Positions 17,321-24,969 of a stretch of 64,000 nt of DNA are shown piece after piece. A program made the position numbers and the translations under genes. A model generated the notes under the pieces. The model saw nothing but the letters and a program-made list of their open reading frames with translations. It was not told the DNA's origin and did not search any database. Source of the DNA: JAIVJN01 sp036732565 (lineage in GTDB: Bacteria; Acidobacteriota; Vicinamibacteria; Vicinamibacterales; UBA2999); contig DAINCF010000001.1 of the NCBI GenBank assembly GCA_036732565.1, positions 3,712 through 67,711 of the forward strand. The letters run 5' to 3'. Numbering within the stretch: the stretch's first letter is position 1; every line of letters begins with the position of its first letter.

Positions 17321-18421
17321 TCAGGGCGTGTGTGTCAGCGCCAACACCGCGTAGGCGGTGGCAGCGTCGCTCATGAAGCGCGACGCCTCGGTCGACGGAT
17401 CGCGTTCCTTGTTGAGCGACGAGGTCCACCACCGACCTGTCGCCGGATCTTGGTTGCGGCGCAACCAGTCCAGGCCGCGCGTGAGCGACGAGTCAGCCGA
17501 CGAAGCCTCTGCCCGCTGCAAGGCGAGGGTGGCGAGGCCCGTCGCCAAGCCATCGCTGCGGCGGTCGGGGGCGCTCTTGTCGATGCGAGTCCACGCGCCG
17601 AGTGTGGAGAGGCTCCATCCACCATCCGGCTGTTGCAGCGCTCGCATCTCGTCCGCGACCGCACGGCGTTGATCGACGCTGATCACGTCGTCCAGCGGCG
17701 CGGCCATCAGGATCAGCTTATTGAACGCGTTCTGCGCGGCGAACCCGCGTCCGAGAAAGTCGCGTAGCCGCGTGAGGCCGTCCTTGGCGTCGGCGCTCGA
17801 GGCGTACGGGCCGGGCGCCAGAGCGACAGCAGTCGCGGCGAGAGTGGCGCCAAAGTACGGCGCCGTTGGCGACTCCCACGGCTCGAGGTGAAAGTTCAAC
17901 CAGGCCCAGGCACCGTTCAGCTCACCGGTGCGCATCTGCAGCGCCCACATGTTCGCGAACGCCGTGCGGGTGTCGTCTGCCAGCGCGCCCGTCTGCGCGT
18001 CGCGCGCGCTGAGCACCAGCGCGTTGAGCACCGCTTCGGAACCGCGCGACTCGCTGGTCTTCGGCAGACCGACGCGTTGATCCGAGTAGAACGGCGCCAC
18101 CTCGTTCCAGAGCCGGACGCGCTTGGAGACGTTGGCGGTCAGCTTCTGCTCTTGCGGCGACGGCGCCGATTCGCCGAGATGCTTGCGAAGGGCAGGGCGG
18201 GCGAGCGCATAGGGGACCGCCGAATGACACGAGACGCAGAACGTGTCGTGATCCCGTGCGGCGTTGCGCCACGTGGACCACCATTCCATGCGTTCGTCAA
18301 GGTAGGTGGCGGCGCGTGTGGCGTCCCATCCCGTGGTCGATGCTTCGGGCGCGGCCGCCCGCGTGGCCAACCCGGCGAGCCCGATTGCGGAGAGCAAGAC
18401 GAGCGTGGTGCCGAGCTTCAT
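17321..18421 (-). CDS. Secreted heme-motif protein with prenyltransferase/SHC-like toroid
   Basis: 366 residues with a signal peptide ([20 protein letters not shown]). One c-type heme motif, [10 protein letters not shown], lies near residue 62, so the protein is probably attached to heme after export. The rest has repeats like those of the terpene cyclase/prenyltransferase alpha-alpha toroid: [16 protein letters not shown] and [10 protein letters not shown], then [18 protein letters not shown]. No DxDD or DDxxD acid motif is seen, so it is unlikely to be a hopene cyclase. It may be an electron-transfer or binding protein; its partner is unknown. Confidence 0.78.
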   Translation of the reverse strand: MKLGTTLVLLSAIGLAGLATRAAAPEASTTGWDATRAATYLDERMEWWSTWRNAARDHDTFCVSCHSAVPYALARPALRKHLGESAPSPQEQKLTANVSKRVRLWNEVAPFYSDQRVGLPKTSESRGSEAVLNALVLSARDAQTGALADDTRTAFANMWALQMRTGELNGAWAWLNFHLEPWESPTAPYFGATLAATAVALAPGPYASSADAKDGLTRLRDFLGRGFAAQNAFNKLILMAAPLDDVISVDQRRAVADEMRALQQPDGGWSLSTLGAWTRIDKSAPDRRSDGLATGLATLALQRAEASSADSSLTRGLDWLRRNQDPATGRWWTSSLNKERDPSTEASRFMSDAATAYAVLALTHTP

Positions 18422-18442
18422 AGCGGCCGATTCTACTCCCTG

Positions 18443-19285
18443 CTAGCGCTGACAGATAGGGCAGTAGAAGGTCGAGCGGCCCGCCTGGGTACGTCGCTTG
18501 ATCGTCCCGCCGCAGCGCGATCGCAGGCAGTGCTGGCCTTCTCGGTCGTAGACGCGGAACCGCGACGATCGATAGGTGGCGTTCAACTCGCGCTCCACGG
18601 CCCTGGTCAGCACCTGCTTGATTGCCTTCGTCAGGCGATGCGCATGCTCCCGCGGCGCACCGGACGGTGTCGCGATGGTGGATGCTCGCCGATGCGGCAG
18701 TAACCCAGCGTGATGAAGCGCCTCGCTGACGTAGATGTTGCCAAGACCCGCGACCACGCGTTGATCCAGCAGGGCGGCCTTGAGCGACGTCTTTTTGCCT
18801 CGGCAGGCTCGTGCCAAGACCGCTGCGCTGAAGTCTTCCGCCAGCGGCTCGGGGCCCAACCGCCTCAGCGCAGGGTGATCTGCAAGTTCGTCCCGCGGCG
18901 AGAGGTCCATGAAGCCGAAGCGTCGCGGATCGTTGAACAGGACCGTTGCGCCAGACGACATCCGGAAGATCACGTGATCGTGAGGCTCGGGATCTCGCGA
19001 TCCCGCGTCGCTCGAACCGGACGCATCCATATCGCGCGCGATGCGAAACCAACCGGTCATGCCGAGGTGCATCAGCAGCGTCTCGCCCGACGACAACTCC
19101 GCCAGCAGATACTTGGCTCGCCGATTCAGCGCTCGCACGGTCTGACCGGTAAGTCGCGTCACGAAACCCGCAGGGAACGGCGCCCGCAGGTTGGGCCGTC
19201 GCAGAACGACGGACTCGAAGCGCGCGCCGGTCATGACGGGCTCGAGCGTGCGGCGAACGGCTTCGACCTCCGGAAGCTCAGGCAA
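18443..19285 (-). CDS. mutM: Formamidopyrimidine-DNA glycosylase/AP lyase
   Basis: 280 residues; excises 8-oxoguanine and FapyG and cuts the abasic strand. The catalytic Pro2-Glu3 start (MPELPEVE) and the conserved Lys of RRAKYLL are present, with the helix-two-turn-helix QRVVAGLGNIYVSEALH and the zinc finger CLRSRCGGTI...FYCPICQ. The first zinc pair is C-x4-C, a known variant. An insertion rich in Asp and Ser (SGSSDAGSRDPEPHD) sits in the N-terminal domain. The gene stands 35 bases from the kinase gene on the same strand. Confidence 0.95.
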   Translation of the reverse strand: MPELPEVEAVRRTLEPVMTGARFESVVLRRPNLRAPFPAGFVTRLTGQTVRALNRRAKYLLAELSSGETLLMHLGMTGWFRIARDMDASGSSDAGSRDPEPHDHVIFRMSSGATVLFNDPRRFGFMDLSPRDELADHPALRRLGPEPLAEDFSAAVLARACRGKKTSLKAALLDQRVVAGLGNIYVSEALHHAGLLPHRRASTIATPSGAPREHAHRLTKAIKQVLTRAVERELNATYRSSRFRVYDREGQHCLRSRCGGTIKRRTQAGRSTFYCPICQR

Positions 19286-19319
19286 CGCTCAAGCATAGCA
19301 GCCGCGAAGGAGCGGGACG

Positions 19320-21950
19320 CTAGCTGGTCCCCTTCTCCAGCGCCGCCTTCAGGCGCGGATCCGACGCGACCGACGCCAAGTCTTCGTCTAACGCTGCTTC
19401 GCTCCTGCTGTGACCATCGGCAAGAGCACGTGCGACCGCGTCCACACCACGGTCGATCTCGCCGGCGAGAATCAACGTGACGCCCGCGCGATAGCGAGTC
19501 GTCGCCGCAATCTTGTCTGCCGCGAGCACATTGGCGGCCAGGCGGACCGCCTGTTCGCGATGCCCGAGCTTCGCGTGACAGATGGCCTGCAGGCTGAGCG
19601 ACTGGAGATCCGACGCGTTGACTTGCAGCTCACGTTCTGTCAGCGCAATCGCGGTCTCGTATGCGTCACGAGAACGTCCCGTCAAACCGAGTTTGGCGAA
19701 AACATCACCAAGATTGCGATGGGTCACGGGTCTCCTTGGGTCGAGACGGACCGCTTCCTCGTAGGCCATCGCCGCGTCTTCGTACCGACCGTTGTCGTAG
19801 TGGATCTTTGCGATGTTCGCGTGCGTCATGGCATGAGGGGCAATGCTCAGGGCCTTGTAATATGTCTCCAGCGCTTCACTCGTGCGTCCGGCCGCGTGCA
19901 ACGCTGTGCCGAGCTGCTGGAGAGCCAACCCGTTGTTCGGGCGGAGCTCGGCGAGTCGACGGAAGTGCGGCACCGCGTCCTCGTATCGCCCCGCTTCGAA
20001 CAGCACGAGCCCAGTGGTGCGGTGATTGTCCCAATAGCCAGGTCGCAGCGTGCGCGCCGTCGCCAGATCGTCGAGCGCCTCCGCCGTGCGCCCGAGGTCG
20101 GCCTGCAACCGGCCACGCATGCGATAGAGGTCGTCGCTGGTCGGCTGAAGAGCGACGGCTCTGTTGACTTCATTCAGCGCGTCTTGGTACCGCCCCATGC
20201 CCCGGTAGATTATGGCGAGCGTGTATCGAACGGTGGGCTCGTCCGGGTTGAGGCGCACTGCCTCGAGCGCCGCCGATCGGGCGCGATCGGTCCACGTCTC
20301 ATCCCGCGTGACTTGATACTTCTGCCAGTAGGCCTCCGCGAGACTGGCGTGTGCGAGCACGAACTGCGGATCGCGCTCGATGGCTCGCGCCAGCAGCCCA
20401 ATCGCGTAATCCGCGTTGCCGGCCACCTCCGGCGTGCGCATGTACTCGCGGGCCTGCGCGTACTCCTCGAAGGCCTGAGCGTTCACCGACAGCGCTCGCC
20501 GCACCGCAATGGGGTCCAGCAGATCGCGCGTCACGCGTAGACCCCCGCGACGCAGCGCGAGCTCGGTCCCGTTGATGGTGGCTTCAGCCAGTACCTGGGG
20601 ATCGGTGAGCGCTGCACGTGCTGATTGCGACGCCAAGGGCACGTTCTTGCTCGTGGTCAGCGAGAACGTGATGTCGAGCGCGTTGCCGTTTCGCTGCACG
20701 CTGCCCAACAGCACGTGGGTCGCGCCGACGTCAATCGCCTGATCGGAGACAGGTGGCGCCTGCCGTACCATGACGAGGTCGGAGGACCGCCCGAGAGATT
20801 GCAGTAGGAGCTGTTCGAGCGCTGCGGCGATGTGTCCCGACATCGCATCGGCGCCGACCGCCGACATCTTCAAGGCAAGTACCGGGCGTTCGCCTGATTG
20901 ACGGGGAGTCGTCAAGTATCCCAAGGCGCCGACCACTATCAGAGCCAACGTCGCGGCGGCCGCGGCGAAGCTTGGTCGGACTCTGGTTGGGCGGCTCTTG
21001 GAAGCCGGTCCGGTGACGCCGTGCAGCGCGGCGTCGAGCGCCGACTGCATTTCGGCGGCGGATGCATAGCGCAGGGTCGGATCCGGCGCCATCGCGGTGG
21101 CCGCCACACCAATCAGCGTCTTGTGAATGTGCAGATCCTGAGGTGGCACCGCTAGAGGCTTCGTGTCGGCCGAGGCGGACGACTCCGCGGCGCCGATCAG
21201 CAAATCCGCAAGGATCACACCGACGCTGTACACATCCGTCTGCGCTCCGGGAGGCTGTCCCAGTAGGCGTTCCGGTGCGAGGAAGCGTGGCGTCCCAGCC
21301 AGACCCATGCTCACGGTGTGCATCGACGGAGCATCCAGCCGCGCAAGGCCGAAGTCCAACACCTTGATGTCATTGGCCGGCAGAATGAACACGTTGGCCG
21401 GCTTGAGATCGCAATGAATCACGCCTTTCGAATGCGCATGCCGAACCGCCTCGAGGATTTGCCGGACATAGCCCGCGGCCTCGGTCGCGGCCACACGACC
21501 CTCACGCTGGCGATCGCCGAGCGTCCGTCCTTCCAGAAGTTCCATGACGATGTGGAGTCGTCCGTGAGCCTCGAGCACATCGTAGATGGTGGCAATGTTG
21601 CTGTGGTGGAGGCGCGCAACCATCCTGGCCTCGCGCAGCAGGCTCGCGTGGGCCACCGTTCCGGTGAGCACTTTCAACGCGACCTGGCGCAGCAGCCGCG
21701 TGTCGTCGGCCAAATACACTTGGCCCATTCCACCCTGGCCGAGGAGCGAGACTACGCAATACGGACCGATGGTTTGGCCAGCGGCGTAGACCGGCACGGC
21801 TTCGTCGTGGTGGACGTGCGGTATGAGCGGAACGTCAAGGAACCCCCTGGCTGCGCCTTCCAGCTCCACGAGCGCGGCGACGCGATGGTCGAGTGGGTCG
21901 AGCGACCCTTGCAAATCCAGCAGCCGCGATCGTCGCTCTTCGATAGGCAA
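19320..21950 (-). CDS. Hanks-type Ser/Thr kinase with TPR domain, 5' end probably frameshifted
   Basis: 876 residues from a TTG at 21950. The kinase domain (about 60-310) has GQGGMGQVYLA, VALKVL, HCDLKPANV and DFGLAR; Cys replaces Arg of HRD, a non-RD kinase. One transmembrane helix (AAAAATLALIVVGALGYL) follows, then a TolB-like stretch and several TPR units. The TTG lacks a ribosome site. Upstream, a GTG at 22053 with AAGGAGG four bases before it starts a frame reading REVSLRDLLQEPEPPG...RKQWRR that breaks near 21972; skipping one base there joins it to VADLCALPIEERR, the usual N-terminus of such kinases. The intact gene is therefore probably 19320-22053 with an indel. It forms a pair with the ECF sigma gene. 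Confidence 0.88.
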   Translation of the reverse strand: MPIEERRSRLLDLQGSLDPLDHRVAALVELEGAARGFLDVPLIPHVHHDEAVPVYAAGQTIGPYCVVSLLGQGGMGQVYLADDTRLLRQVALKVLTGTVAHASLLREARMVARLHHSNIATIYDVLEAHGRLHIVMELLEGRTLGDRQREGRVAATEAAGYVRQILEAVRHAHSKGVIHCDLKPANVFILPANDIKVLDFGLARLDAPSMHTVSMGLAGTPRFLAPERLLGQPPGAQTDVYSVGVILADLLIGAAESSASADTKPLAVPPQDLHIHKTLIGVAATAMAPDPTLRYASAAEMQSALDAALHGVTGPASKSRPTRVRPSFAAAAATLALIVVGALGYLTTPRQSGERPVLALKMSAVGADAMSGHIAAALEQLLLQSLGRSSDLVMVRQAPPVSDQAIDVGATHVLLGSVQRNGNALDITFSLTTSKNVPLASQSARAALTDPQVLAEATINGTELALRRGGLRVTRDLLDPIAVRRALSVNAQAFEEYAQAREYMRTPEVAGNADYAIGLLARAIERDPQFVLAHASLAEAYWQKYQVTRDETWTDRARSAALEAVRLNPDEPTVRYTLAIIYRGMGRYQDALNEVNRAVALQPTSDDLYRMRGRLQADLGRTAEALDDLATARTLRPGYWDNHRTTGLVLFEAGRYEDAVPHFRRLAELRPNNGLALQQLGTALHAAGRTSEALETYYKALSIAPHAMTHANIAKIHYDNGRYEDAAMAYEEAVRLDPRRPVTHRNLGDVFAKLGLTGRSRDAYETAIALTERELQVNASDLQSLSLQAICHAKLGHREQAVRLAANVLAADKIAATTRYRAGVTLILAGEIDRGVDAVARALADGHSRSEAALDEDLASVASDPRLKAALEKGTS

Positions 21951-22070
21951 CGCACAGAGATCTGCGACGCCACTGCTTGCGGTCCCTCTCGAGCGTCGGC
22001 GGACCCGGTGGCTCCGGTTCCTGTAGCAGGTCGCGGAGAGACACTTCTCGCACGTAGCCTCCTTCGTGAG

Positions 22071-22637
22071 TCAAGCCTGGCGCAACTGGTCGAATAACCA
22101 CAGACGCGCAGTCAGCCAGTCTCGCTTGACCGTTCCGGTGGACAGTTCGAGTACGGTCGCTGTTTCCTCGATCGACAGCCCTCCAAAAAAGCGCAATTCG
22201 ACGATCCGGGCCTGTCGTGAATCCAGTGCCGCGAGGCGACCGAGCGCCGCGTCGAGTGCCACGAGATCCGTCTCCGGAGTCATCGGCGCGGCCACCTCCG
22301 CCTCCTCCAGAGGAATAGGACGGACACCCAGACCGCGCTTCCACGCCGCACGCCTGCGAGCGTGATCCAATAGGACACGACGGGCCAAGCGCGCTGCGAT
22401 GGCGAGGAAGTGCGCCCGATTCTGCCAATTGACTCGACGCTGATCAACCAGGCGCAAGTAGACCTCGTGCACGAGAGCCGTGGACTGCAGCGTGTGACCC
22501 GCGCGTTCTCCGCGCAACTGTCGGGCCGCCAATCGGCGGAGCTCCGGGTAGACGGCGCGAATCAGCTCGTCGAGCGCCGCCTGGTCGCCACCCTGCCATC
22601 GTTGGAGTAGGCGGGTGACATCCGGCTCCTCAACCAT
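22071..22637 (-). CDS. ECF-type sigma factor (Sigma70_ECF family)
   Basis: 188 residues of the Sigma70_ECF family (Pfam-type Sigma70_ECF). Region 2 is LLQRWQGGDQAALDELI...VYPELRRLAARQL and TALVHEVYLRLVD; region 4 is RIVELRFFGGLSIEETATVLELSTGTVKRDW. ATG 22637 was chosen because AGGAGG lies five bases upstream; an in-frame GTG at 22664 has none. The gene ends 18 bases before the probable GTG start of the Ser/Thr kinase gene, a recurrent pairing in Acidobacteriota and Planctomycetota in which the kinase is thought to control the sigma factor. Upstream there is a possible GATAAT -10 box, no more. Confidence 0.9.
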   Translation of the reverse strand: MVEEPDVTRLLQRWQGGDQAALDELIRAVYPELRRLAARQLRGERAGHTLQSTALVHEVYLRLVDQRRVNWQNRAHFLAIAARLARRVLLDHARRRAAWKRGLGVRPIPLEEAEVAAPMTPETDLVALDAALGRLAALDSRQARIVELRFFGGLSIEETATVLELSTGTVKRDWLTARLWLFDQLRQA

Positions 22638-22875
22638 CTGTGCCTCCTGCGTTACCGCCGGCACACGGGCGAACTGTGCCGCCGTCAGGCTTTGCTTGAG
22701 CGATTCAGAGAAGGTTGGATTATCGCCTGAACGAGAAAGGCTGCGTCTGAACCTTTAGGGCGGAATGTCCCTACTGGGGGAACGGCAGTCAGGCTCGACG
22801 CCGTTCCGACATCGCCGTTGAATACGTTTGGCAGTCTCGGAGCGGCCCCGAGGATCTACATATGAGCGCGCGCTT

Positions 22876-23325
22876 TCAGTAGGTGACCCGGTACAGCAAC
22901 CACGCCTTCATCCATTCCGCGTTGCGCCGATGGTAGAAGTCGCGTGCGGGCGTGTTCCAATCGAGCACCTGCCAATCCATGCGACCGCACCCACGCTGTT
23001 CGCCCATTGTCCGCACATGGTCGAAGAGCATGCCGCCCGCTCCCGAGCCGCGTGCGTCTTCCAGGACGAACAGATCTTCGAGATAGATCGTCGGCTTTGC
23101 CATGAAGCTCGAATAGGCCTCGAACCAGATCGCGTAGCCAACGGCCCGCCCGCCGTCGTCGACCGCGAGTGCGGCTTCGAAGCGCGGGCGCGGCCCCAAC
23201 GCGTGGGAGCGAAGTCGCTCGACCGCCGCGGCATCTGGACGTTCGAGGTGCTCGTAGTCGGCAAGCGCGTGGATCAGCCGGACGAACTCGTCGAACCGAT
23301 CTTCAGTGAGTGGAATGATGGTCAT
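22876..23325 (-). CDS. GNAT N-acetyltransferase, diamine/SSAT-like
   Basis: 149 residues. The GNAT acetyl-CoA loop is seen as YLEDLFVLEDARGSGAGGML, with the C-terminal block GRMDWQVLDWNTPARDFYHRRNAEW typical of the spermidine/spermine or diamine acetyltransferase group. The ATG at 23325 follows an in-frame GTG at 23328, either of which could be used. The gene is downstream of the DinB gene with a 40-base gap and opposite nothing; substrate is not known. Confidence 0.88.
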   Translation of the reverse strand: MTIIPLTEDRFDEFVRLIHALADYEHLERPDAAAVERLRSHALGPRPRFEAALAVDDGGRAVGYAIWFEAYSSFMAKPTIYLEDLFVLEDARGSGAGGMLFDHVRTMGEQRGCGRMDWQVLDWNTPARDFYHRRNAEWMKAWLLYRVTY

Positions 23326-23370
23326 CACGGATTCGAGCGCGAGCCTGGAGCGGCGGCTCGTCTATCGAGA

Positions 23371-23859
23371 CTACTCCAGTCGCTTCCAGCCCCAGAGCTT
23401 CATCGTGTCGGTGGAGGACAAGCGGTGGCCGAGCTGATGTGCCAACATCGTGATCTGCCCGCGATGATGCGCATCGTGCTGCGCGAGGTAGAACATCATA
23501 TTGACGGTCCGCCGCGGCATACCTTTGACTCGGCCCCGCCCGTCAACAAGCGCCGCGCGAAACAGCATCATGAACGCCTCGCGACTGTGCCCCAGCGCCC
23601 GGCGCGCGTCCGCCTGTGTCGACGAGGCGCGGTCCAGCGAGGGCAGATCTGGATCCGCCCCGCCCATCTTCGCGAACGTGCGCCGCACGCTCTGCATGTG
23701 GGCGACGATGGCGACAATCGACCGCCCGCCTCCGCCCGGCGGCTCGGCACGCCAGAGACTTCGTGGCAACACCGCAACCAAGAGCTCGCTGACGCGAAGC
23801 CCGTGGTCGAAGTTGTCCAGAAGCTCACGTTGCAAGTCGAAGGGCTGGCCAGACGCCAT
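23371..23859 (-). CDS. DinB-family protein
   Basis: About 162 residues, four-helix DinB/YfiT fold, thought to bind a metal and in some members to use bacillithiol or mycothiol. Candidate metal ligands are His in AHMQSVRR and the C-terminal HDAHHRGQI. Start ATG 23859 follows AAGGA by five bases; an upstream in-frame ATG at 23916 would add a 19-residue tail without homology. It is one of four DinB-family genes in the window. Confidence 0.85.
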   Translation of the reverse strand: MASGQPFDLQRELLDNFDHGLRVSELLVAVLPRSLWRAEPPGGGGRSIVAIVAHMQSVRRTFAKMGGADPDLPSLDRASSTQADARRALGHSREAFMMLFRAALVDGRGRVKGMPRRTVNMMFYLAQHDAHHRGQITMLAHQLGHRLSSTDTMKLWGWKRLE

Positions 23860-23919
23860 CGGTATCCTTCCATGCGCCCGAAAGTATGGGCGCGGATGCG
23901 AAGAATACATTGTCATAGG

Positions 23920-24546
23920 TCAACGTGAGGCGATCAGTAGTCCACTTCCACCAGTGTCGGTGAGCTTCGCAATCTGGTCCGTTTGCAGTTGAAATGGCTC
24001 GCGCCGTCCTGTGAGGACATCCCGTCTGGTGTACGTCTGGCGCATCAATCCTGAATGCGAGTGCTGCGACGAATCGAGCAAGAGGTGCCCGAGCTCGTGG
24101 GCGATCACTTGGCCAACCATCCTCCCGAAGAGCGAGCGCACCGTTGGCTCACCCGCCTCAGTCATGCTCGCTCGCACCAATGCCAAGACCGCTGCTGGCG
24201 AGATCACGATGACACGCCGCCAGGTCTTGCCAGCACGAAAGACGGCGCCGAGGGGGTGATCGGCAGGTCGTCCGCTTGCCGCTGATAGCTCGTCGTCTGC
24301 GCAGATCAGCTGAACGACCAGGCTTGGAGTGGTCTGTGCGAGGGCGTTGTCGGGCCACGCAAACGCGACTCCGTACGGCGCCCACACTGCGCTGACTTCT
24401 CGGCGTGCCACTTGGAGCACACGATCACTGATTGTGCACGGTCCCATCGTGACGGTCACAGTCAACACGGAGCTCGTTGCGGCCCCCGTGATCGTGACGC
24501 TAGTGAGAAGAACCGCCACTATCAGGCACAGCGCGTTGCGCTTCAT
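23920..24546 (-). CDS. Secreted zinc-peptidase-like protein (HExxH)
   Basis: About 208 residues with a signal peptide (LCLIVAVLLTSVTITGAA). The active-site-like motif is HELGHLLLDSSQHSHSGLM: His-Glu-x-x-His, a third His eight residues on and a following Met, close to the metzincin arrangement. Whether it cleaves protein is not shown. AGGAGG lies five bases before the ATG at 24546. Its 5' end overlaps the 3' end of a small upstream gene and it closes the 13-gene minus-strand series that begins at 37.3 kb, so it may be an exported processing enzyme for that system. Confidence 0.75.
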   Translation of the reverse strand: MKRNALCLIVAVLLTSVTITGAATSSVLTVTVTMGPCTISDRVLQVARREVSAVWAPYGVAFAWPDNALAQTTPSLVVQLICADDELSAASGRPADHPLGAVFRAGKTWRRVIVISPAAVLALVRASMTEAGEPTVRSLFGRMVGQVIAHELGHLLLDSSQHSHSGLMRQTYTRRDVLTGRREPFQLQTDQIAKLTDTGGSGLLIASR

Positions 24547-24871
24547 CGCTTCCTCCTGCGCCACTCAGGACGGACGACAGAAGGAAGTTCGCGTGTGCAA
24601 TTCCCGACGATGCTGGTGAGACTACATACGTCGAGTTCTGGAGTCTTCTGTGAGCGGGTGAGACCAACGTGCTACCGCAGCCGACGAGATGGAATCCTGC
24701 TTCGCGGTCCGGATCTGGATTCTGCCGTTTCGTCCAAAGCAGTGCGTGTGGCAACAGTACGTCCTTCAACACCGCGTCGCGAGCCCAAGCCGTTGCAACG
24801 CCATTGTTGACGACGATGACGGCAAACGATCGACCGTTCACGTCCGCACGAAATGTCAGTCTGTTCGACAT
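24500..24871 (-). CDS. Small protein of unknown function
   Basis: 123 residues, starting MSNRLTFRADVNGRSFAVIV. The ATG has GGAGG six bases upstream, which is the main reason to accept it. No signal peptide, no recognised domain. It overlaps the start of the following peptidase-like gene by 47 bases, and lies 98 bases after the coiled-coil protein gene, so it belongs to the same transcription unit by position. Its C-terminal third is low in conserved-looking features and the reading frame could be shorter or spurious. Confidence 0.5.
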   Translation of the reverse strand: MSNRLTFRADVNGRSFAVIVVNNGVATAWARDAVLKDVLLPHALLWTKRQNPDPDREAGFHLVGCGSTLVSPAHRRLQNSTYVVSPASSGIAHANFLLSSVLSGAGGSDEAQRAVPDSGGSSH

Positions 24872-24969
24872 GACTCGCCTCCATGAACTCGACTTGCGTA
24901 CTCTGCGCGTGAGGGGAGGTAGCGGTTCGTCGCCTCTCCTTGACCAATCGCCTGCGGCGCAACCCAGGC

